Shown here piece after piece: positions 35,788 through 44,840 of a stretch of DNA of 64,000 bases. A model generated the notes under the pieces. It did not search any database, was not told the origin of the DNA, and was given only the letters and a program-made list of their open reading frames with translations. How positions within the stretch are numbered: position 1 is the first letter of the stretch; each line of letters begins with the position of its first letter. The position numbers were made by a program, and so were the translations under genes. This DNA is from Dyella_B acidisoli (GTDB taxonomy: Bacteria; Pseudomonadota; Gammaproteobacteria; Xanthomonadales; Rhodanobacteraceae): contig NZ_CP064031.1 in NCBI RefSeq assembly GCF_049532895.1, positions 2,418,001-2,482,000 on the forward strand, given 5' to 3'.

Positions 35788-36225
35788 ATGGCAGACCTAA
35801 TCTACCATTTTGGTGATTTTCGCCTTGCCCCCAATGCACGGAAACTCACCAGGAACGGCAAACCGAATCTTGCTCCTGCACGCGCAAGCTATCGAAGCGT
35901 GGAGAGAGAGAACCGGCGCGACCAAGCCATCACTCAGTTGAAAGAAGCCATGATCAAGGCCGACACGCTGGGTGTGCCCGAACTCATCGGCGACGTCGGC
36001 TACGCTTATGCGCAGGCTTTATTGGCGGCAGGCAAGCTGGATAGCGCCACTTCCATCAGCGGCAGGATTTCCACTTGGGCCGAGAAGGATTGGCGTGCCG
36101 CCTGGACGCAGGTATGCGCATACCGCGCACTAGGTCAGGATGCATATGAAGAACAACACAAGAACAAAGCTCGAGAGCTAATCGGAGATCGCGCGGTGCC
36201 AGTGTGTGCTGTGGCAGGCTACTGA
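35788..36225 (+). pseudogene. Winged-helix regulator collapsed onto its TPR tail
   Basis: A frame of 145 codons. Residues 1-25 (LIYHFGDFRLAPNARKLTRN) are the first strands of an OmpR/CadC-type winged helix, but the recognition helix is missing. From residue ~48 (RRDQAITQLKEAMIKADTLGVPELIG ... ALLAAGKLDSA) it is TPR-like. The join suggests an in-frame deletion of the middle of a large wHTH-TPR regulator. It could still be expressed but should not bind DNA. GGAG lies upstream of the ATG. Confidence 0.5.
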
Positions 36226-36709
36226 ATCCATAACTAGCATTTTTATTCGATATAAATTTTTAATAGCAAAACAACCAAAAGTATCGAATTCATTGTCGCC
36301 TATGCACTTCGCATAAAAAGTTTAAGAATCGCAGTAGAAATGCCGACATCTAAGGAATAGATCCGCGACCGACGCATATCAAATTTATCAATCACAATGG
36401 GACAAAATTAGGTCATTTAAGGACTTTTTATGAAGTGAGATGGTGAATTCACATGTTGAACACACCATCAAACACTAAATACGAAAAAGATCTTCCGAAA
36501 TCGTTTCGTTGCATCGCTTCAAGGGAATTCTTTGGTTCTGCTTCTTATTCGAGGCCCAATTTGTCAATCTGATTTTTTACCCACATCGCATGACGAAACG
36601 GTGTCACGCGAAGCAGCACGCAGGGCCTGTGTGCGGTTAAAGCCGTTCATGGGATAGCAGTGATTTCTGGCCGAATGTCATCAACTTTCGATAGAGGGGA
36701 AAGAGAGAA
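36226..36709. other. AT-rich upstream region, no gene recognised
   Basis: No coding frame with family features. The base composition is clearly more A/T-rich than the flanking genes, consistent with promoter DNA or acquired material. GGGGAAAGAGAG just before 36710 is the ribosome site of the next gene. Confidence 0.45.
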
Positions 36710-37648
36710 ATGGCTGAAAAAGCGAATTTGACCCGTAGAACGGCGCTGAAATTTGTTGGTGCACTTGGAGCGTTGAGTGCGACGGCAGCGTTCGGTCAAG
36801 ACCGTAGTTTTTTGAACGGCAATCTATTAAGGCGTGGCTCGTCTGGCCTGATGCTTCCTCAAATGGAGACAACTGCAATCGACATGGTCACTGCTCGTTC
36901 GCTAGCCACACCGACGAACGATTTCAACAGAATCATGGCGACTTACAGCAAATGGGACTACAACGAAGTGATTCTTTGGGCGAATCCGGATGGGACGCTG
37001 ACGCTCGTAACAGCCTTCACCCGGGCCGAAGTTGAACAGTTTTGGGACGCCTACCTCTCCAGCGCCCACTATCCTGGAGGTGAAAGGCGTAACTCAGACT
37101 TTCCGGGAACCTGGTTCGACCTTATAGATAGTCAGTACTACCAGATCGATTCGGTCACAGGCGTCGAAACGTCTTACCGAGCAGCGTTCGTGTTCATCAC
37201 CTGGCCCGATGGCGTTATTGGTGAATTGTACTGGCGCGAGCCATCGTGGACGCCGGCCTTCGAAATTACGATGCCTCAGACATTCATGGAGATGTTGGTT
37301 GCATACGAGAATGCGTGGCAAACAGGAGACGTGGACGCAAGGTTGGCCCTGATCGAAGACGAAACATGCAGCGTGGTGCGCATCGCCAACGTCACCGGAG
37401 ACCATCGCACTCGCTTCGTTGCGAGGACCAAGTCCGAGCTGCGCGCGGGCTGGACTTCAGAGTCGTACGGTAAAGTCATCGAACTCAAGCGGCTCTACAA
37501 GGTGATATCCACTTTCTACATTAGCGCTGGCTACAAACTCGTGCTTGATGTCTCGGGAAGGCGGGTCGAGAGGGAAACCGTCATTCTCTTCCCGCTTGGG
37601 CCCAACCGGAAGTTCATTGGTGAATTGAGCTACTCGTTTGAATCATGA
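36710..37648 (+). CDS. Tat-exported SnoaL/NTF2-like protein of unknown function
   Basis: Protein of 312 aa; a purine-rich GGGGAAAGAGAGAA precedes the ATG. The N-terminus is a twin-arginine signal: NLTRRTALKFVGALGALSAT followed by AAFGQ. The C-terminal half (from TFMEMLVAYENAWQTGDVDAR) resembles an NTF2-like domain, and the middle (TYSKWDYNEVILWANPDGTLTL) may be a second one. Tat export implies folding, perhaps with a cofactor, before transport. No catalytic motif is recognised. Confidence 0.6.
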   Translation: MAEKANLTRRTALKFVGALGALSATAAFGQDRSFLNGNLLRRGSSGLMLPQMETTAIDMVTARSLATPTNDFNRIMATYSKWDYNEVILWANPDGTLTLVTAFTRAEVEQFWDAYLSSAHYPGGERRNSDFPGTWFDLIDSQYYQIDSVTGVETSYRAAFVFITWPDGVIGELYWREPSWTPAFEITMPQTFMEMLVAYENAWQTGDVDARLALIEDETCSVVRIANVTGDHRTRFVARTKSELRAGWTSESYGKVIELKRLYKVISTFYISAGYKLVLDVSGRRVERETVILFPLGPNRKFIGELSYSFES

Positions 37649-37829
37649 GTAAGCGGCGGCGCGGATCATGCGACGTTCTGCGGAAGACTTTGCGAGGCCG
37701 TGGCCGCATCCTCAGCTCGTGTATGTTCTCATAAAAGTAACTCCTGGCGATGGGCGGTAACCAAACGTACATCGCCAATCCACTATGACTATTGGCGACA
37801 CCCCTGGCGCTGCGGGCGACGCAGTGATG

Positions 37830-37948
37830 TTGACGCGTCGCTATATCTCGGAAGCGCTATGACACTGAATGGTCGTTCCGTCGAGTGCCCCGGATCTTTG
37901 ATTTCCGATGGTGGTCATGCTGCTAATAGAGCGGTCCAATATGCGATC
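37830..37948 (-). pseudogene. Possible remains of a RES-domain toxin behind the antitoxin
   Basis: Directly after the antitoxin stop an ATG (37948) opens a frame that stops after 11 codons. Beyond it, shifted frames give short scraps (GALDGTT, HSASEI) at the places where a RES domain would have GA-x-GGRW and YSAS-x-SLA. The resemblance is weak and rests on position as much as sequence. Confidence 0.3.
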
Positions 37949-37952
37949 ATAA

Positions 37953-38570
37953 TTATACATATGCTCCTGACTGCATCTGTCGGATTATTTGGAATACGTG
38001 TCGTTGCCCTATCGCTGTATCCAAGAACTCTCCCGGAGACCGATTCTTCAACGCAGGCACAGGCGTCCGGAGCCATCGGCCTATCCATGCAGCAGCATCA
38101 AAAGCTTCAGTTTCTCCACTTTCATCAACCATACGATGAACTTCTACAATTAGCTGAGTCACCCCCAATACACGCTCACTTTCGGACTGTGACAGTCGTT
38201 CATTGGCAGCAATTTTTCGTTTCAGCGTTGATCGACCAAATCCCAAATACTTGATCAGTGTCTCCTGATCCATGCCAATGTCCATTGCCACCAACGTAAA
38301 ACCAACTGCTGGCAAACCTCTGCGAATCCACTCAATCAACTGGTCAGTGGGTGAATGGTGGATGGCAACATATGCGGTCATGCGATCAGATTGTTGATTT
38401 ATCAACAGACTGTCCAAGTATGGTTGCTCGTCCGCCTTTTGCATCCTCGCGCCACGGGTACTTTTAATGATTGATGTGTCCACGTGCTTTGACATGTGTG
38501 ATCCGACTGAAATTGGCGTCTCTAAGCCCGCGCCGAGCCTCATCCTCGCTTGGATCCCGAAATGCTCCAA
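37953..38570 (-). CDS. Xre/MbcA/ParS-type antitoxin (RES-Xre system), apparently orphan
   Basis: Frame of 205 codons; the domain begins near residue 70, so ATG 38495 or 38444 (MQKADEQPYLDS, 163 aa) may be the true start. The Xre-like helical part (LIEWIRRGLPAVGFTLVAMD, MDQETLIKYLGFGRSTLKRK) is followed by the toxin-binding part (SESERVLGVTQLIVEVHRMV, EAFDAAAWIGRWLRTPVPAL, GEFLDTAIGQRHVFQIIRQM). In the family this protein neutralises a RES toxin that depletes NAD+ and represses its own operon. The toxin expected downstream is not intact. A RES toxin does exist 5.3 kb to the right on the same strand. Confidence 0.8.
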   Translation of the reverse strand: MEHFGIQARMRLGAGLETPISVGSHMSKHVDTSIIKSTRGARMQKADEQPYLDSLLINQQSDRMTAYVAIHHSPTDQLIEWIRRGLPAVGFTLVAMDIGMDQETLIKYLGFGRSTLKRKIAANERLSQSESERVLGVTQLIVEVHRMVDESGETEAFDAAAWIGRWLRTPVPALKNRSPGEFLDTAIGQRHVFQIIRQMQSGAYV

Positions 38571-38786
38571 GACATAGTTGATTATGATGGCAAAGCCTCA
38601 TCCATTGGGGTAGACCAAGTGCACATCTAGGCTCTGTGCGACCTCCAATGACTGGATCAATGGAGACGAAATGCTTTCTATCTACTTAAAGATGCTTCCG
38701 GGACTGTCCGCGTTAACCGGTGTACCTGCTGAGATCTTTCCCTTCGCTGTGGCGCCATGCTCCATTCTCCGACCGGAAAGAGCTAG

Positions 38787-39459
38787 TTGACTATGTGGCC
38801 ATATTTGACACGTTTAAGAACATTTTCTCAATTATAAACCGTTGGTTGTTACTCTATTAACCGGGCGGTTTGTATTGATCGTAATGGTATAGAAATTGTC
38901 CCAAGAAGACATTGCTGCATTGTCAATTGCCACGTTAGCCTCTCACCGCACTTCACAATACATATACGAAATCTATTTAATCACATAAACCGTTTAAATT
39001 TCTAATGCGGTAATTATGTCGTATCGATAGGCACGGAAAAAAGGCCTTCAAGTAGGCCATATTCAATGTAGAGAAATAGATTTTCAACCAATTGTCCTCG
39101 GGGGGGCTAACATGTCTACGACTTGGCGTCATTTGACGTCAGCGGTTTTTCTTCGACCCAAAACACTAGTGCTTGCCATTAGCCTCGGCTCTGCTGGAAT
39201 GGCTTACGGCCAAGCAACGACGGGTTCGATTTTCGGTCAAGCGCCAGTTGCGGGTGGTGAGACGGTGCTCATCAAGAGCGCCATTGGGCTTACGCGGGAA
39301 GTATCAGTGGATGGAGATGGGCATTATTCCACTGGGTCACTCCCATTGAGTAACTATACGGTCACACTGATACGTGACGGCCATGCCGTCGACACGCGTT
39401 CGGGTATTGAATTAAAGGTTGGCACGGCAACCGAAATTTCCTTTGTGGTGGCAAGTGTT
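38787..39459 (+). repeat. Inverted ~670-bp repeat, left copy: promoter plus receptor N-terminus
   Basis: Related throughout to 55864-55223 on the opposite strand. The shared parts are upstream blocks (CATATTT-ACACGTTTAAGAACA-TTTCTCAATTATAAAC, ATTGTCCCAA, CACGTTAGC-TCTCA), a GGCCT hairpin, CAATTGTCCTCGGGGGG-CTAAC-ATG and the first ~115 codons of both receptors. The two copies face each other across 16 kb. Confidence 0.85.
39100..39106 (+). promoter_or_regulatory. Poly-G ribosome-binding site of receptor A
   Basis: Seven G residues end 5 nt before ATG 39112 and are the only Shine-Dalgarno-like sequence. The sister gene at 55570 has six G at the same place. A run of G at this spot could change length by slippage. 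Confidence 0.6.
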
Positions 39460-42135
39460 GATTCCAAAAATCTGGGCACCGTAACGGTCACTGGTAGCAA
39501 AGTTCCTCCGATCGACGTAACCAGCGTAGACGCACGAACGGTCATTACCTCTCACCAACTTGATACCCTGCCGCTTGCACGCACTGCGGAGGCTATCGCA
39601 TTGCTGGCGCCCGGGGTTGTCAGCGCCTACAGTGGTTTTACAGGCCCTACTGGCAATCCACTCGTGTCTTTCGCGGGCTCGTCCGTGACTGAAAACGCGT
39701 ACTATCTCAATGGCTTCAATACGACCGATCCGCTGAGCGGTTTTGGCGGTATTACGCTGCCTTACGGTGCCATCGACCAGCAAGAAATTCTCAGTGGTGG
39801 CTACGGTGCGGCATACGGACGCTCTGATGGTGGCGTGATCAGTCAGGTTGGTAAACGCGGCAGCAATGATTGGCATTTCGGAGCGCAGCTGCAGTGGACG
39901 CCACGGTTTGCGAAAGGAGACTTGAACGACTCCTACTATGTCTCCGGCAACAAGGCCGGTCAGATCTATCAGCGCAATTCGGACAGCAAGAGCTGGGAAA
40001 CAATGGAGAGCGCCTATCTTGGCGGTCCCATCATCAGGGATAAACTCTACTTCTTTGCTGCATTGGAAGGCGACAAGCGACGCGGCAACAGTGTCGGCAA
40101 CGTGACGTCTCCGTACGATACGAGGTACCAGGATCACGATCCGAAGTGGTACGCCAAGCTGGACTGGAACATCAACGACAGCAACATCCTTGAGTTGACC
40201 GGCGCGTCGAGCAAGGACGAATACAGTGGATCCCACTACAACTACAGCTATTCCAGCAGCGCAACAGGAAGCTTTCACGACTTTGATACGTCGTCGAAGA
40301 CGGCAGCTGACGTTCGTATCATCAAGTACACCAGTTACATCACCGACGATCTAACCTTCAGCTTGCTGTATGGAAAGCAGAAGATCGTTTACTACAGTGC
40401 GATTCCTGGTTACAACGGCACACTTCCCTACGTGGGTGGACCGGAGAATGAGAATCCAGCAATCACTGGTGGCTCAGTCATTACCAACAGCCAGACTGTT
40501 CAGACCTTCAATAATCCTAACCATCGATCCACCAATACCAATCTGCGCCTGGATGTCTCATACAAGTTGGGCGATCACACCATCATTGCAGGCATCGACA
40601 ACCAGGATACCCACGACATCGACGACGGCACGACCACTGCGGGACCAGGCTACGCGTGGCAATATGAACTTGGTGACCCAAGTACCCCGATCAGTGGGAG
40701 TCCTTTCGTCGACGCTCCCGGCAATTATCCGGGCGGTTCGACGGGTTATTTTGTCGCCAAAGACATCTTCAGCACGGCCGCCTCCGTGCGCGTCAAGCAG
40801 CGTGCGCAATACATCGAGGATGCATGGCAGGTATCCGATCGCTGGTTGGTAAAAGCGGGCTTGCGCAACGATCAGTTCACCAATTTCAACCCGGATGGTC
40901 AGGCCTACCTTCGACTTACCAAGCCACAGTGGGCGCCCCGCGTAGGTTTCAGCTGGGACGTGAACAATGATGCCACGCTGAAGGTGTACGGCAACGTCGG
41001 TCGCTACTTCCTCGCCATGCCAGCCAGTGTGGCTTTGCGCGGGGCCGCCGGCTCGACGTTTACCGATCAATACTTCACCTACACCGGGATTGATGACCGC
41101 GGCATTCCGATCGGTTTGACAGCCATCAGATCGAGCACCGGAGGCCCCATATCAGCGAACAATGAATATGGGCAGCCGCCAGATCCGAAGACGGTGGCAT
41201 CGCAAAACATTAAGTCCGAGTATCAGGACGAGTACTTGTTGGGCTTCTCGCAACAGTTCCATCAAGCATGGGCGTGGGGGATGAAGGCGCAGGTACGCAA
41301 GATCCGCAATATTCTGGACGACATCTGCGACACCAACACCATCGCGAACAAGGCGAAGGTACTTGGTTACAGCGTCGACGACAGCACGTTGAACGGCTGC
41401 TATCTATCCAATCCTGGTCGTAGCAACACCTACCTAATTCCGAACCATGAGAGTGGTTATTTCCCAGTAACCGTTACGACGCAAGATTTCGGCTTCCCTC
41501 CCGTAAAACGCAACTACTATGGTCTTGAAAGCTTCCTCGAACATCCGTTTGACGGCAAGTGGTACGGCAAGATCGACTATGTCTATTCCCGTAGCTACGG
41601 CAACTCAGAAGGCCAAGTGCGTTCTGACATTGGCCAGACCGACGTATCAGCCACCGTAGATTGGGATTTCGGCAAGTTGATGGAGTACGCCAGCGGCTAT
41701 TTGGCGAATGATCACAAACATCAGCTCAAAGCCTATGGGTCCTATCAGCTCACGCCCGAATGGATGCTTTCGGCAAATGTGGCATTGATTTCCGGTTCGC
41801 CAAAGGTCTGCCTTGGATACTATGGTGCTGACCAAACCAATCCTGTTGGCTACGGTAGCTACTACCATTATTGCGGTGGCCACCCATCTCGCCCCGGCGA
41901 TGCAGGGCGGCAACCGTGGCAACACGTGGTTAGCCTGGAGGCCGAATATCGGCCCGCGTGGGCCGGTAAAAAACTCGCTTTCGACGTGATGCTTTACAAC
42001 GTGTTCAACGAGTCCGTAGCCACCTCCACCTACGCCTTGTACGGCACGGCTACGGCGCCGAATGTGAATTACGATCGCGTGCAATTTTGGAGCACTCCGC
42101 GATACGTTCGCTTCGGTATTACGTACGACTACTAA
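39112..42135 (+). CDS. TonB-dependent receptor A (Oar-like, carboxypeptidase-regulatory N-domain)
   Basis: Protein of 1007 aa. Signal peptide: TWRHLTSAVFLRPKTLVLAI ... AYGQA. Residues ~32-112 form a carboxypeptidase-regulatory-like beta-sandwich (GSIFGQAPVAGGETVLIKS ... IELKVGTATEISF). The plug follows (VTVTGSKVPP, LPLARTAEAIALLAPGVV, YYLNGFNTTDPLSGFGG, EILSGGYGAAYGRSDGGVI), then a large barrel ending RYVRFGITYDY. The layout is that of Oar-like receptors, often linked to protein or peptide substrates. Residues 1-115 nearly equal those of receptor B at 55.6 kb, but the rest is unrelated. An S10 carboxypeptidase lies 2.7 kb downstream, hinting at peptide use. Confidence 0.9.
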   Translation: MSTTWRHLTSAVFLRPKTLVLAISLGSAGMAYGQATTGSIFGQAPVAGGETVLIKSAIGLTREVSVDGDGHYSTGSLPLSNYTVTLIRDGHAVDTRSGIELKVGTATEISFVVASVDSKNLGTVTVTGSKVPPIDVTSVDARTVITSHQLDTLPLARTAEAIALLAPGVVSAYSGFTGPTGNPLVSFAGSSVTENAYYLNGFNTTDPLSGFGGITLPYGAIDQQEILSGGYGAAYGRSDGGVISQVGKRGSNDWHFGAQLQWTPRFAKGDLNDSYYVSGNKAGQIYQRNSDSKSWETMESAYLGGPIIRDKLYFFAALEGDKRRGNSVGNVTSPYDTRYQDHDPKWYAKLDWNINDSNILELTGASSKDEYSGSHYNYSYSSSATGSFHDFDTSSKTAADVRIIKYTSYITDDLTFSLLYGKQKIVYYSAIPGYNGTLPYVGGPENENPAITGGSVITNSQTVQTFNNPNHRSTNTNLRLDVSYKLGDHTIIAGIDNQDTHDIDDGTTTAGPGYAWQYELGDPSTPISGSPFVDAPGNYPGGSTGYFVAKDIFSTAASVRVKQRAQYIEDAWQVSDRWLVKAGLRNDQFTNFNPDGQAYLRLTKPQWAPRVGFSWDVNNDATLKVYGNVGRYFLAMPASVALRGAAGSTFTDQYFTYTGIDDRGIPIGLTAIRSSTGGPISANNEYGQPPDPKTVASQNIKSEYQDEYLLGFSQQFHQAWAWGMKAQVRKIRNILDDICDTNTIANKAKVLGYSVDDSTLNGCYLSNPGRSNTYLIPNHESGYFPVTVTTQDFGFPPVKRNYYGLESFLEHPFDGKWYGKIDYVYSRSYGNSEGQVRSDIGQTDVSATVDWDFGKLMEYASGYLANDHKHQLKAYGSYQLTPEWMLSANVALISGSPKVCLGYYGADQTNPVGYGSYYHYCGGHPSRPGDAGRQPWQHVVSLEAEYRPAWAGKKLAFDVMLYNVFNESVATSTYALYGTATAPNVNYDRVQFWSTPRYVRFGITYDY

Positions 42136-42185
42136 GTCTGCCCCTCCCCAGGCCTAACGGTCGCATGCGACGTTAGGTGTTTTCG

Positions 42186-42214
42186 CCCTGGTGCTTATTC
42201 ACCAGGGTTTTTTT
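42186..42214 (+). terminator. Rho-independent terminator after receptor A
   Basis: CCCTGGTG-CTTATT-CACCAGGG followed by seven T. A second dyad (CCTAACG...CGTTAGG) precedes it by a few bases. This is a textbook terminator about 50 nt after the stop. Confidence 0.92.
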
Positions 42215-42602
42215 CAGGAATGGAACTTATGATCTGGTTATCGATCATCGCATCGGACAGTGTGCTCGGGCGAAGTCGGGCTTTTCGCTGCTCCATGTCC
42301 TTCATAGCGTTTGGTCTGATCCAGCTTCAACCCATCGCATTCCTTGTGCCAACGGAGATACGCTGCTCGTTGATACCCAACTACCGTATGATCTCCGCAT
42401 AACTAAAGCGCTTCTTTGGCATGGTCAGTAGTAGCATTTATACGAAATACACTTGTCTAGTGGAACAACTGCCTATTTTTTGCGGGCGTCGAATGCCCCT
42501 CATATAGCGCATTCCGGATTTATGTAGTGGTTAAGCGTCTAACAGCTTAAGGTTAATGGTGGCCACTTATCGTCTGGGCATTTCAACGCCGGTCACTGCT
42601 AA
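42215..42602. other. Intergenic, no gene recognised
   Basis: Between the terminator and the LysR gene. Open frames of 60-84 codons have no family features. The LysR promoter should be in the last 100 bases. Confidence 0.4.
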
Positions 42603-43574
42603 TTGATGGAGAACGATTTGGACTCATCGCAACGCGTTCGCACAATCCTCTCTTTTGTTCAGGCAGCAGACTTAGGTAGCTTTGTCGCTGCAAGTCGCGC
42701 GCTTGGTATTACCTCAGCCGCAGTGAGCAAGAACGTTGCCAATCTTGAGAAGGCGCTGGGTGTGCGGTTGATGAATCGCACGACTCGGACCCTCAAACTC
42801 ACCGACGAGGGCGTCGCATTTCTTCGGCAGGCCCGTATTGCCCTTGAGGCGCTCGATGCAGCGATCAATACCGTTACAGCGCAGCGCGTTGCACCTGGAG
42901 GGCGTGTCCGCATTTCGACGAGCACGGCGTTTGGACGCGAGCACCTGTTGCCCGTTCTGCCTGGACTACTGTCTCGTTATCCAGCTTTATCCATTGAAGT
43001 CGATTTCGACGACCGCGTCGTCGATCTTGTGCGTGATGGCTACGACTTTGTGTTCAGAGGCGGCAACGTCCCGGATTCCGCCCTGGTTTCGCGCCCGATC
43101 TGTCGTTTGAACACGGTAGTTGTCGCGTCTCCCGAATATTTGGCGCGCCACGGGATGCCTCGGGCTCCACAAGAACTACCGACGCACAAGCTCATTGCAC
43201 GGCGATTTTTGGGTGGACAGGTTGCACCATGGTATTTCAGGAGCGAAAACGGCAGCACCAACGCGTTCGATCCAACGAATGTCGCAGTATTGACCCTATC
43301 CGCGCCTGAAGCAGTTGTTCAGGCTGCCTGCAATGGCGTGGGCGTTGCCCACGTCGGCGTTCATCTAGCCTGGGAGCATCTGCTTTCCGGTGTGCTGAAA
43401 GTTGTACTTCATCGCTATCACCAGCCAGGAACGTACGAGATGGTGGTGCAATACCCCCATCGGGCGTTGCTAGCGCCGCGTATACAAGCAACGTTGGATT
43501 ACTTGATGGAGGCGTTTGCGGAAAATAAGAGCCTGCATGTGCCATTAGAGGCATTAGACACCTACGTCGCATGA
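42603..43574 (+). CDS. LysR-family transcriptional regulator
   Basis: Protein of 323 aa. The N-terminal HTH is typical: ILSFVQAADLGSFVAASRAL then GITSAAVSKNVANLEKALGV and RLMNRTTRTLKLTDEGVAFL. The effector domain begins at APGGRVRISTSTAFGREHLL, with EVDFDDRVVDLVRDGYDFVF, of the CrgA/AaeR-like group. Neighbours are the receptor A gene (same strand, terminated) and the RES locus (convergent), so the target is not evident. Confidence 0.9.
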   Translation: MMENDLDSSQRVRTILSFVQAADLGSFVAASRALGITSAAVSKNVANLEKALGVRLMNRTTRTLKLTDEGVAFLRQARIALEALDAAINTVTAQRVAPGGRVRISTSTAFGREHLLPVLPGLLSRYPALSIEVDFDDRVVDLVRDGYDFVFRGGNVPDSALVSRPICRLNTVVVASPEYLARHGMPRAPQELPTHKLIARRFLGGQVAPWYFRSENGSTNAFDPTNVAVLTLSAPEAVVQAACNGVGVAHVGVHLAWEHLLSGVLKVVLHRYHQPGTYEMVVQYPHRALLAPRIQATLDYLMEAFAENKSLHVPLEALDTYVA

Positions 43575-43878
43575 CTGACATGCGATATGCAGGTTGAGCT
43601 ATTCCAGACTTGATCTAGGTAATCTAGTCCACGCGCAAAGGCTCCCTCACCACGCAACCTCACCGTCTTCCGTTGAAATATCGTAGTCGCTTTCGCCAAC
43701 TTGATCTCTCATGGCTGAAAGATTCGCTATGCCTTCTTCAAAGAATGCTCACTATTGCGACTAAACCCTTGACGAGGTTGTCTTTACTACCTCACTGAAT
43801 TGCCATGCCATACACGGCCTTCATTCATCTCTAACTCTATGCGCGCGTATAACTTCCGCATCATACGCATAACGAACT
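43575..43878. other. Convergent intergenic region
   Basis: Between the LysR stop and the RES toxin stop. I see no gene and no clear bidirectional terminator. Confidence 0.4.
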
Positions 43879-44340
43879 TCACCCGAAGCGCCTCAGCTTC
43901 ACTATGTTGATCCGTTTGGCATCGGCATGCGCTGGATTGATGAGGACGTTGAACTCTTCACGAATAACCGCAGAGGGGACCCGCATCAGTGCACTCCGTC
44001 CTGATCTCATCCAAACCGCACCAGCCTGAGCCGTCACTTGACCAGTGGTAAGCTCCGCTTGATTTTCGTGACAGGGAAGCGTACACGCACGGGACCACAC
44101 CATATCAGGGATGTCGATTCTTACAAGATAGCGATTCAGCGGCAACGTGTCAGATGAGACATGCACAAGTGTTTCTAGCATCGCAAGAGCAATTGAAGGA
44201 GATGCATAAATGATTGAAGTTCCTATGGCACTCCAACGCCCGCCAGTCAATGCCGCGCAGGCACCCGTTCGGTCATCTGCCTTATAGGTAATTGTATCAA
44301 CGGCAATACGCCATGCAGTCGCCACTAAAATGAGCTCCAT
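43879..44340 (-). CDS. RES-domain toxin (NAD+-degrading family)
   Basis: Protein of 153 aa, the normal length of RES toxins. Motifs: AWRIAVDT with Arg11, TGACAALTGGRWSAIGTSIIY, ASPSIALAMLETLVH with conserved Glu, LPLNRYLVRIDIP, and the end ALMRVPSAVIREEFNVLINPAHAD. Family members deplete NAD+ and are held in check by Xre/ParS-type antitoxins normally encoded immediately upstream. Here the upstream overlapping gene (16-nt overlap) is not Xre-like. All key residues seem present, so the toxin is likely intact and needs some antitoxin. Confidence 0.85.
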   Translation of the reverse strand: MELILVATAWRIAVDTITYKADDRTGACAALTGGRWSAIGTSIIYASPSIALAMLETLVHVSSDTLPLNRYLVRIDIPDMVWSRACTLPCHENQAELTTGQVTAQAGAVWMRSGRSALMRVPSAVIREEFNVLINPAHADAKRINIVKLRRFG

Positions 44341-44696
44341 TTTGAATTTGCTTGAATATTTGGGGCACGTACTTCTGCCGCAACAGTGGCGTCTGCTGAG
44401 TTGATCCAGCCTCCGTTATAAAGGCCTAGCTGAATTTCTGCTAGGTATTCGGCCTCGAAGACTTTGGTCGAACCGCCACGCCCGGATGCAATGCCTACCT
44501 TGCACATATGATCTACGCAAGCGCCATACCAATCAGGCAGTCCAAATTCGGCACTAAAAAATTGCAACGACGACAAAAAAGGAGTGTCCGCGGACGAAAA
44601 GTGTCGGACACACGGACAGTCTTGAATTGTTAATCGCAATGGATCGGTTTTCAATAAAGAACATTGCATGCACGATGAACGCAAAAAGTCTGTCAT
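44325..44696 (-). CDS. Small protein overlapping the RES toxin; candidate unusual antitoxin
   Basis: Protein of 123 aa from ATG 44696. Its last codons (KWSSF-stop) overlap the start of the RES gene, so translation is coupled. No helix-turn-helix and no Xre/ParS toxin-binding motif are visible. The centre (LQFFSAEFGLPDWYGACVDHM) faintly resembles the helix-loop of barstar-type inhibitors (LP-x-YYG-x-N-x-DALWDC), though the Asn/Asp/Trp pattern is only partly kept. Cys-rich start. It could be a replacement antitoxin, a decayed one, or an unrelated passenger; I cannot decide from sequence alone. Confidence 0.5.
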   Translation of the reverse strand: MTDFLRSSCMQCSLLKTDPLRLTIQDCPCVRHFSSADTPFLSSLQFFSAEFGLPDWYGACVDHMCKVGIASGRGGSTKVFEAEYLAEIQLGLYNGGWINSADATVAAEVRAPNIQANSKWSSF

Positions 44697-44840
44697 TAAA
44701 ATTGATTAGATATAATAAATGACAACCATCGCATAAGTAAGCGAAATTTTTTGAACATTATTCTCCCTGCTTAGGTTCAGTTCTTACTTGGCATGGCGCT
44801 TGCAGATCACTGAACTTCACCTCGCCTATTTTGATTCGCC

